A DNA stretch of 64,000 bases, taken from assembly GCA_028692275.1 (NCBI GenBank), contig JAQUXR010000002.1:62001-126000 (forward strand), read 5' to 3'. This stretch comes from Frisingicoccus sp009929615 (GTDB lineage: Bacteria > Bacillota > Clostridia > Lachnospirales > Lachnospiraceae). A program made the position numbers and the translations under genes. The notes under the pieces are model-generated. The model did not search any database. It was not told the DNA's origin and saw only the letters and a program-made list of their open reading frames with translations. Shown here one piece after another: positions 59,061-64,000 of this stretch (its first letter is position 1; each line of letters begins with the position of its first letter).

Positions 59061-59936
59061 TTATTCAGAAAGCGGCTGAACAGAAATAGCTTCTTCCATC
59101 ATCTTATCAAAATCTTCTGGTGTAAGCTCTTTCAATACTTCATTAATCTGAGCTGTTAATTCACTGCCCTTCTGAACAGAAATTCCGATATTGATTTCTT
59201 CTTCAGATACTTCAAAGTCATCTTCTGTACCAGAGAAATCAAGTAACTTTAAGTCTGGGTAAGCAACGGTTGCTGCCATCGCTGTCGGCATATCTGTTAC
59301 AACTGCATCACATTTGCCGGATTCCAGAGCAACCAACATTGCCGGTGCGGATTCCTGAGCTGGTAAAATGTTGGCACTTGGAATCTGTGGCAAACATGCA
59401 TCATACCATACTGTATTCTGCTGGGAAGTACATGTTGCTCCTTCTAAATCTCCAACACCTTTAGCTTCTGCGTATTTACCATCACCTTTTACAAGAGTAA
59501 CGATCGATGCATAATAGTAAGGTGTCGTGAAATCAACGATTTCCTGACGGTCTGCTGTAATGGACTGTCCTGCAATAACACAATCAACCGTTCCGGACTG
59601 TACAGCCAGTACAAGGGAATCCCAGTCAAGCTTAACAATCTCTAATTCACGTCCTAATTTCTCAGCAACGTATTTCGCCATCATGATATCGTAGCCATAG
59701 GCATAATCTGAACTTCCGGAAATCTGTACAGCACCGTTAGCATCTGTTGGCTGAGTCCAGTTATATGGTGCATAGCTACATTCCATAGCTACCTTTAATG
59801 TTCCACCTGTAGAAGCTCCCGCTTCTGTTGTCTCTGCTTTTGTCTCTGTTGTTTTTGAACCACAACCTGTCAAAATGCCGCATACCATCACACCGGCCAT
59901 CGCTATGGCCACAAGTTTCTTCCAATAATTTTTCAT
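59061..59936 (-). CDS. Amino acid ABC transporter solute-binding lipoprotein (second system)
   Basis: 291 aa from the ATG at 59936, with AGAGGGA upstream; an in-frame start at 59987 lies inside the leader and is rejected. Signal peptide with lipobox ILTGC (~res 25), a short KAETTEAG tether, then the SBP_bac_3 fold: AMECSYAPYNWTQ, YGYDIMMAKYVAEKLG, VDCVIAGQSITADRQEIVDF, CTSQQNTVWYDA. It delivers a polar amino acid to the permease. Specificity unknown. Its leader carries a terminator-like hairpin. Confidence 0.93.
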   Translation of the reverse strand: MKNYWKKLVAIAMAGVMVCGILTGCGSKTTETKAETTEAGASTGGTLKVAMECSYAPYNWTQPTDANGAVQISGSSDYAYGYDIMMAKYVAEKLGRELEIVKLDWDSLVLAVQSGTVDCVIAGQSITADRQEIVDFTTPYYYASIVTLVKGDGKYAEAKGVGDLEGATCTSQQNTVWYDACLPQIPSANILPAQESAPAMLVALESGKCDAVVTDMPTAMAATVAYPDLKLLDFSGTEDDFEVSEEEINIGISVQKGSELTAQINEVLKELTPEDFDKMMEEAISVQPLSE

Positions 59937-59972
59937 ATTCCATCCCTCTTTACTCATATTTTTTCGATAGTG

Positions 59973-60013
59973 AAAAAACAGTCGCAAAGGTAGCTTCTGT
60001 GCACCTTTGCGAC
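59973..60013 (-). terminator. Attenuator-like terminator in the leader of the second amino-acid ABC operon
   Basis: GTCGCAAAGGT (59981-59991) and ACCTTTGCGAC (60003-60013) form a perfect 11-bp stem, followed on the minus strand within 2 nt by TTTTTT (59973-59978). It lies between the promoter at 60031-60059 and the ATG at 59936, so it must be read through for expression. Confidence 0.8.
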
Positions 60014-60030
60014 CTTCCTAGACCGTTTTA

Positions 60031-60059
60031 ATTATAAGTGTATTTGGATTTAAAGTCAA
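60031..60059 (-). promoter_or_regulatory. Sigma-A promoter of the second amino-acid ABC operon
   Basis: Minus-strand TTGACT (60054-60059), 17-bp spacer, TATAAT (60031-60036). The transcript start would be near 60024, giving an ~88-nt leader. Confidence 0.82.
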
Positions 60060-60074
60060 TATATTATTCATAAT

Positions 60075-61016
60075 TCAGCTTGTTTTTCCAGCTTTTTCCT
60101 CGGGTGTCATATATCTCTCCACAAATTCCTTTACTTTTTTCTTATATATATCCGGTGCAACCCAAGAGGACAGCCCATGTTCAGCCCCTTGAATCACCAG
60201 TTTTTCCTTCGGACATTTTGCTGCATCATATATTTTATTTACCATATATGTAGGCACAAAATGGTCGTCACTGCCATGAATAAATAATGTCGGTGTCACC
60301 GATTTTGCGACCTGTTTTAACGCAGAACCATCCGTCAGTAAACTGTATCCTGCCCGCATTTTTGTCACCATACTCGCTAAATATAAAAATGGAAACTTCG
60401 GCAGTTTAAATAGATTCTTTAAGTTAAATGTAAATTCTTCATCAATCGATGTGTATCCACAATCTTCAATAATAATCTCGACATTTTTCGGGAGTTTTTC
60501 CCCGGATGCCATCATAACGGTTGCGCCACCCATAGAAATGCCATAAAGTGCCATCGGTGGATGATGATATACTTTATTCAAATATGCAACCCAGCGTAGA
60601 ACATCCTTCCGGTCATGCCATCCCATTCCATAGTACTTCCCTTCACTCTCCCCATGTCCTCTTGCATCGGGAAGAAGTACATTAAAGCCCATATCATAAA
60701 AGGCCTCACCAAGACAGGACATCGATTTAGCGCAGGACATATAGCCATGACACAGAATCAGCCATCTGCGAGTACCCGGATGTTCAACCGCATAGGCATG
60801 GAGCTTTAATCCATCCCTAGACTTAATATATACATTCTTCGGCTGACTGCTTTCTATCCATGAAAAATCTGTTTCGAAAGGAAGCTTTTCACCACCGTCC
60901 TCCGACTCGGGAATCGACAGTTTGCCATGGGGATTCAATGCAAGATCGTAGAAAAAATTCCCTATCCATATACCTATTCCCGCAAATATAGCAACCAATA
61001 TTCCTATTATAATCAT
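60075..61016 (-). CDS. Membrane-anchored alpha/beta hydrolase
   Basis: 313 aa. One N-terminal membrane helix (IIIGILVAIFAGIGIWIGNFF) anchors an alpha/beta hydrolase with the oxyanion region LCHGYMSCAKSM, DARGHGESEGKYYG, the nucleophile elbow YGISMGGATV (~res 170), and acid/His late in GSDDHFVPTY and GAEHGLSSW. It resembles the YqkD/CinH-type hydrolases of Firmicutes; the substrate is unknown. GGGAG precedes the ATG. Stand-alone gene. Confidence 0.88.
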   Translation of the reverse strand: MIIIGILVAIFAGIGIWIGNFFYDLALNPHGKLSIPESEDGGEKLPFETDFSWIESSQPKNVYIKSRDGLKLHAYAVEHPGTRRWLILCHGYMSCAKSMSCLGEAFYDMGFNVLLPDARGHGESEGKYYGMGWHDRKDVLRWVAYLNKVYHHPPMALYGISMGGATVMMASGEKLPKNVEIIIEDCGYTSIDEEFTFNLKNLFKLPKFPFLYLASMVTKMRAGYSLLTDGSALKQVAKSVTPTLFIHGSDDHFVPTYMVNKIYDAAKCPKEKLVIQGAEHGLSSWVAPDIYKKKVKEFVERYMTPEEKAGKTS

Positions 61017-61081
61017 AAAATCGCTCCCATCCTGTGTGCTTTGTATTTCAGTATATCACTTTTTTTCAATTTTATAAATAA

Positions 61082-61609
61082 TCAATAAATCATCCCTGTC
61101 AGTACAAAACTTGCTCCAATGCCTGCGACGGCAGCCGTCAATGCTCCTGCCAGCGTCCACCGTGTTTTTGTAATTTTTTGGGACATATAATAAATAGACA
61201 TCGTATAAATACAGCTCTCTGTACAGCTAAGTACCAATGCCGAAAGCCATCCGTTTCTGGAATCCACCCCATACTGGGTAAAGATATCCAGCATCAGTCC
61301 CGTGGCTGCTGTCGATGAAAACAATTTAATAAACATAAGGGAAAGCACCTCCGGTGCCATGGCCAGCTTTTCCAGAACAGGTGCACAAATCTTTCCCAAA
61401 TATCCAAAGACATCCGCCGCCCTTAAAACACCTACGGCTGTAAGCAGGCCAATGAGCGTTGGAATAATCCCCGCCACCGTTTTCAACCCGTCTTTAACAC
61501 CTTCTATAAAAATATCAAAAATATTTAACCTCATGGTCAGTCCAAGGCATACTATATACAGAATGAGCACCGGAATAATACAATTTGACAAAAAGAGAAT
61601 TAAATTCAC
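61082..61609 (-). CDS. spmB: Spore maturation protein B
   Basis: 175 aa, four to five membrane helices of the nucleoside-recognition (Gate) type, with GLKTVAGIIPTLIGLLTAVG and SSTAATGLMLDIF. With SpmA it is needed in relatives for spore core dehydration. The start is a GTG at 61609 overlapping the spmA stop by 4 nt (GTGA), with GGGGAGG upstream. Confidence 0.92.
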   Translation of the reverse strand: MNLILFLSNCIIPVLILYIVCLGLTMRLNIFDIFIEGVKDGLKTVAGIIPTLIGLLTAVGVLRAADVFGYLGKICAPVLEKLAMAPEVLSLMFIKLFSSTAATGLMLDIFTQYGVDSRNGWLSALVLSCTESCIYTMSIYYMSQKITKTRWTLAGALTAAVAGIGASFVLTGMIY

Positions 61610-62211
61610 AGCCGCCTCCCCATCGCTTTAACAAACAGAATACCTGCTGCCGTGGAAAATGCCGTTGCTAAAATGCCTGGCAGTACAATTCCTGTCGGGA
61701 TGGCCGCTCCAAACTGACTTCGATAAGCAATCACAGTCATTGGGATTAATTGAAGAGAGGATACATTAATGACCAGGAAGGTACACATCTCCTGACTGGC
61801 TGTCCCTGCCCCCCGGGCTAAAGGATGTCTGGAACCACGACGTTCCTCTTCCAGATTTTCCAATGCTTCCATAGCCGACAATCCGGCAGGCGTCGCCGCC
61901 CAGCCTAAGCCCAAAATATTCGCAGCAAAATTCAAGGATATGTACTTTTCAGCCGGATGATTTTCTGGAATATCCGGAAAAAGAAAATGAATAAGCCCTT
62001 CCATTCTCCGCGTCAGAATATCGAGAAGCCCCTCGGCTTCTGCAAGATGCATCATTCCACTCCACATGGCCACAACACCCGCCATGCCAATACCATAACT
62101 CACACCGCTTTTAGCTGACTCAATAAGTGCTGTCGACACTTCTGCTGCCTTTCCTGTAACCAGCCCGACCGCAATACCTATGAGCAGCATCCACCCCCAT
62201 ATTTTATTCAA
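61606..62211 (-). CDS. spmA: Spore maturation protein A
   Basis: 201 aa, several membrane helices, nucleoside-recognition domain. Marks: GMAGVVAMWSGMMHLAEAEGL, YISLNFAANILGLGWAATPAGL, and CTFLVINVSSLQLIPMTVIAY (here only partly quoted). The reading frame opens at a TTG at 62211 with GGAG ~8 nt upstream; an internal ATG seven codons later lacks a site. Partner of SpmB in spore maturation. It is divergent from the AbrB-like gene. Confidence 0.9.
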   Translation of the reverse strand: MNKIWGWMLLIGIAVGLVTGKAAEVSTALIESAKSGVSYGIGMAGVVAMWSGMMHLAEAEGLLDILTRRMEGLIHFLFPDIPENHPAEKYISLNFAANILGLGWAATPAGLSAMEALENLEEERRGSRHPLARGAGTASQEMCTFLVINVSSLQLIPMTVIAYRSQFGAAIPTGIVLPGILATAFSTAAGILFVKAMGRRL

Positions 62212-62282
62212 AGACCTGCTCCTCTAACTGGAATTATTTTCATATATATGGAAAATTTTTGAAAAATATTCGAAAAAATATA

Positions 62283-62311
62283 TTGACAAAAACATTTCGT
62301 ACTGCTATGAT
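62283..62311 (+). promoter_or_regulatory. Sigma-A promoter of the AbrB-like gene
   Basis: TTGACA (62283-62288), 17-bp spacer, TATGAT (62306-62311). Transcription would begin near 62318, ~105 nt before the ATG. Confidence 0.8.
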
Positions 62312-62344
62312 GTGATTTATTAAATGATATAGAAGTCAACGATG

Positions 62345-62379
62345 ACTGTCAAACACTTGGGTGTTTTGGCAGTTTTTTT
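62345..62379 (+). terminator. Terminator-like hairpin in the leader of the AbrB-like gene
   Basis: ACTGTCAAACAC pairs with GTGTTTTGGCAGT (one wobble, one bulge), followed by TTTTTTT (62373-62379). It lies 46 nt before the ATG. A competing small stem, AGTCA with TGACT (62334-62347), overlaps its left arm and could act as antiterminator. It would release a ~60-nt RNA. Confidence 0.65.
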
Positions 62380-62424
62380 CATTTTATTGGCAAATAAACT
62401 AGCTCTGGGAAGGAAGGCGCTCTG

Positions 62425-62688
62425 ATGAAAAGTACAGGTATCGTAAGAAAATTAGACGAATTAGGTCGTATTACCCTGCCAATCGAACTCAGACGGAATC
62501 TGAATATTGGTGAACGGGATCCATTGGAAATCTTTGTGGATGATGAAAAAATTATTTTGAAAAAATATGAACCAAGTGATATTTTCACTGGTGATATGAA
62601 TGATTTGATTGACTATCATGATAAGAAAGTTTCAAGACGTTCTATTATTGAAATGGCCAAAATGGCAGGACTTACTGTTCAAGAGTAA
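62425..62688 (+). CDS. AbrB/SpoVT-type transcriptional regulator
   Basis: 87 aa. The N-terminal swapped-hairpin DNA-binding domain (residues ~1-52; STGIVRKLDELGRITLPIEL, LEIFVDDEKIILKKY) is the AbrB/SpoVT fold; the short C-terminal part (~55-87) is helical. It is a transition-state-type regulator by family. GGAAGG is upstream of the ATG. The unusual leader with promoter and terminator suggests control by attenuation. It sits next to spmAB, which fits a role around stationary phase, but no target is shown. Confidence 0.9.
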   Translation: MKSTGIVRKLDELGRITLPIELRRNLNIGERDPLEIFVDDEKIILKKYEPSDIFTGDMNDLIDYHDKKVSRRSIIEMAKMAGLTVQE

Positions 62689-62712
62689 GCATTGCCTTTT
62701 CATATTATTGTT

Positions 62713-62747
62713 GGTGGCGGCGAGGACTCCCCCGGTCCTTCGTCACC
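62713..62747. other. GC-rich imperfect hairpin downstream of the AbrB-like gene
   Basis: GGTG and AGGAC pair with GTCCT and CACC, interrupted by mismatches, around a C-rich loop. No T tract follows on the plus strand, so termination is unsure. It stands out by its GC content in an AT-rich gap. Confidence 0.4.
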
Positions 62748-62771
62748 ATTCCCCCCAAAAACTTATTGATT

Positions 62772-63611
62772 CTATTGAATTAAATACTGGTAGACCTCTC
62801 TTTTGGTCATCCCCCTGTCAGAAGCAACGGATTTCATTGCTTCTTTTTTTGTCTGCCCCTTTGACAGATAAATCTCCATATGTTCTTCAATGGACATGGT
62901 ATCCCAGGCCGCCTGACGTTCCTTCTCTAAGACTTTTGCATCCGCACCTTCAAGAACAAGTACATATTCTCCTCTGGCATCATTGGTCTCATACCATGCA
63001 ATTGCTTCATCCAACGTTGTCAGCCAGTTTTTCTCATATCTTTTCGTCAGCTCTTTGCATATATTCAGCCGACGGTTTCCTGCATGCTCCCTGAGAACCT
63101 TTAAGGTTTTAATCAAACGGTGGGGCGCTTCATAAAATATCGTCGTCCGTGTCTCCGTTTTCAATCTTTCCAGAACTGCTTCCCGCTCTTTTTTATCCGT
63201 TGGAAGGAAGGCTTCAAAACAAAAACGTCTTGTAGAAAGACCAGATATGGTCAATGCCGTGATACAGGCTGCCGGTCCCGGAAGCGAAGTCACCTCGACA
63301 CCTGCCTCCTGACAGAACTTTACCAATTCTTCTCCCGGGTCAGAAATCCCCGGTGTTCCCGCATCAGTCACCAATGCAATATTCTTTCCGGCCTGTAATT
63401 CTGCAACCAGAATATGGGCTTTTTCGATTTTATTGAACTCGTGATAACTGGTCATCGGCGTTTTTATATCAAAATGATTCAACAGTTTTATGGTGTGACG
63501 GGTATCTTCTGCCGCAATAACATCCACTGTTTTCAATGTATCAAGTACTCTCAGTGTAATGTCATCCAGATTTCCAATCGGTGTTGCACATAAATATAAT
63601 TTACCAGACAT
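62772..63611 (-). CDS. rsmI: 16S rRNA C1402 2'-O-methyltransferase
   Basis: 279 aa tetrapyrrole-methylase fold. Marks: LYLCATPIGNLDDITLRVL at the N-terminus, AAEDTRHT, SYHEFN, LVTDAGTPGISDPGEELV and PGPAACITAL. It methylates the ribose of C1402 in the ribosomal P site. AAGGAGGG precedes the ATG, 11 bp after the next methyltransferase gene, so both are co-transcribed. Confidence 0.96.
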   Translation of the reverse strand: MSGKLYLCATPIGNLDDITLRVLDTLKTVDVIAAEDTRHTIKLLNHFDIKTPMTSYHEFNKIEKAHILVAELQAGKNIALVTDAGTPGISDPGEELVKFCQEAGVEVTSLPGPAACITALTISGLSTRRFCFEAFLPTDKKEREAVLERLKTETRTTIFYEAPHRLIKTLKVLREHAGNRRLNICKELTKRYEKNWLTTLDEAIAWYETNDARGEYVLVLEGADAKVLEKERQAAWDTMSIEEHMEIYLSKGQTKKEAMKSVASDRGMTKREVYQYLIQ

Positions 63612-63622
63612 AACTGCCCTCC

Positions 63623-64000
63623 TTAATATCCATATATATCATAGATAACATCATTATAAACTCCGGGTTCCTTATATACAATCAATGGCTCCTCCACCTT
63701 AATCCTGGATTTTCCACCACGAACAGCCTCAATCATCACCATATTTGGCTCTTTGTCCACAAATGGGTATACCAGTTTCATCCGTTTGGGTTCCAGTTTA
63801 TAGGCTGTCAGTGTCTGAAATATCTCCACCAGCCGAAAAGGTCTGTGAATCAGATAAAAACGTCCACCGGGCCGCAGTAAACGGCTGGTTTCCCTGACCA
63901 GGTCCTCCAGAGAACACAAAATCTCATGACGGGCAATAGCCTTTGGCCCTTCCGGATTCTGAATACCGTGGGAATTTGTCATATAGGGAGGATTTGAAGT
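63623..64000 (-). CDS. N6-adenine methyltransferase of the TrmN6/YfiC type, 5' part outside window
   Basis: 125 codons run from the window edge to the stop at 63623; the N-terminus with the SAM-binding motif I is missing. The first visible residues are TSNPPYMT, the catalytic NPPY of N6-adenine methyltransferases, followed by LLRPGGRFYLIHRPFRLVEI. This matches the tRNA1(Val) A37 methyltransferase (YabB/TrmN6) that normally stands upstream of rsmI in Firmicutes. The internal ATG at 63982 is not the true start. Confidence 0.88.
   Translation of the reverse strand, partial: TSNPPYMTNSHGIQNPEGPKAIARHEILCSLEDLVRETSRLLRPGGRFYLIHRPFRLVEIFQTLTAYKLEPKRMKLVYPFVDKEPNMVMIEAVRGGKSRIKVEEPLIVYKEPGVYNDVIYDIYGY

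Overview
The window looks like chromosome from a spore-forming member of the Clostridia, most likely family Lachnospiraceae. The evidence is low-to-moderate GC, strong GGAGG-type ribosome binding sites, AT-rich sigma-A promoters, spore genes (cotJA-cotJB-cotJC, spmA-spmB), lipoproteins carrying the ET-rich tethers common in that group, and families I associate with it (DUF6128, DUF3842, CmpB-type membrane proteins). I cannot name a genus or species. No prophage, plasmid module, insertion-sequence transposase or CRISPR array is visible. Almost all of the window is intact housekeeping or metabolic genes, mostly on the minus strand.

Layout. 1-4.4 kb: a minus-strand glycan operon (GT2, ABC-2 permease, ABC ATPase, GlfT2-like galactofuranosyltransferase cut by the window edge). 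4.4-8.8 kb: a ComEC-like metallo-beta-lactamase lipoprotein, tRNA-Pro(CGG), topoisomerase III and a YitT membrane protein. 8.9-15.8 kb: a purine/nucleoside island with amidohydrolase-deaminase, BMP lipoprotein and nucleoside ABC transporter, headed by a divergent XRE-cupin regulator. 15.8-24.8 kb: AIM24-like protein, DUF6128, KsgA, a metallophosphoesterase, TatD and LysR facing a split chromate-type transporter, and MetRS. 24.9-36.2 kb: DUF885 lipoprotein, ATP-dependent PEP carboxykinase, DtxR/MarR regulators with CysK, GH25 lysozyme, LarA-type racemase, a repetitive lipoprotein and citrate synthase. 36.4-41 kb: a Cys-tailed hypothetical protein, a 330-bp inverted-repeat-bounded element holding four 65-bp tandem repeats, RF3, DUF3842, a 55-aa membrane protein and a duplicated CmpB protein. 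41-47.5 kb: deoB-cdd-deoC directly after a polar amino-acid ABC transporter, a 33-aa small protein and aspartate kinase. 47.6-54.6 kb: a lipid kinase, cotJABC, and a three-gene operon joining an isoprenylcysteine-methyltransferase-like membrane protein, a bacterial GH3-family enzyme and a GAF/GGDEF/HD-GYP sensor whose reading frame is split at a U_UUU_UUA heptamer. 54.6-64 kb: nitrilase, galactokinase-like kinase, HD protein, a second amino-acid ABC transporter with an attenuator-like leader, alpha/beta hydrolase, spmAB, an AbrB-like regulator with a terminator in its leader, rsmI, and a truncated NPPY methyltransferase.

The most interesting signals are the frameshifted c-di-GMP protein inside the GH3 operon, the structured tandem-repeat element at 36.9-37.3 kb, two small proteins of 33 and 55 aa, the promoter-terminator leaders at 60.0 and 62.3 kb, and a recurring hairpin after the solute-binding gene in all three ABC operons. 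All functional names rest on motifs and remembered family features; no database search was possible.
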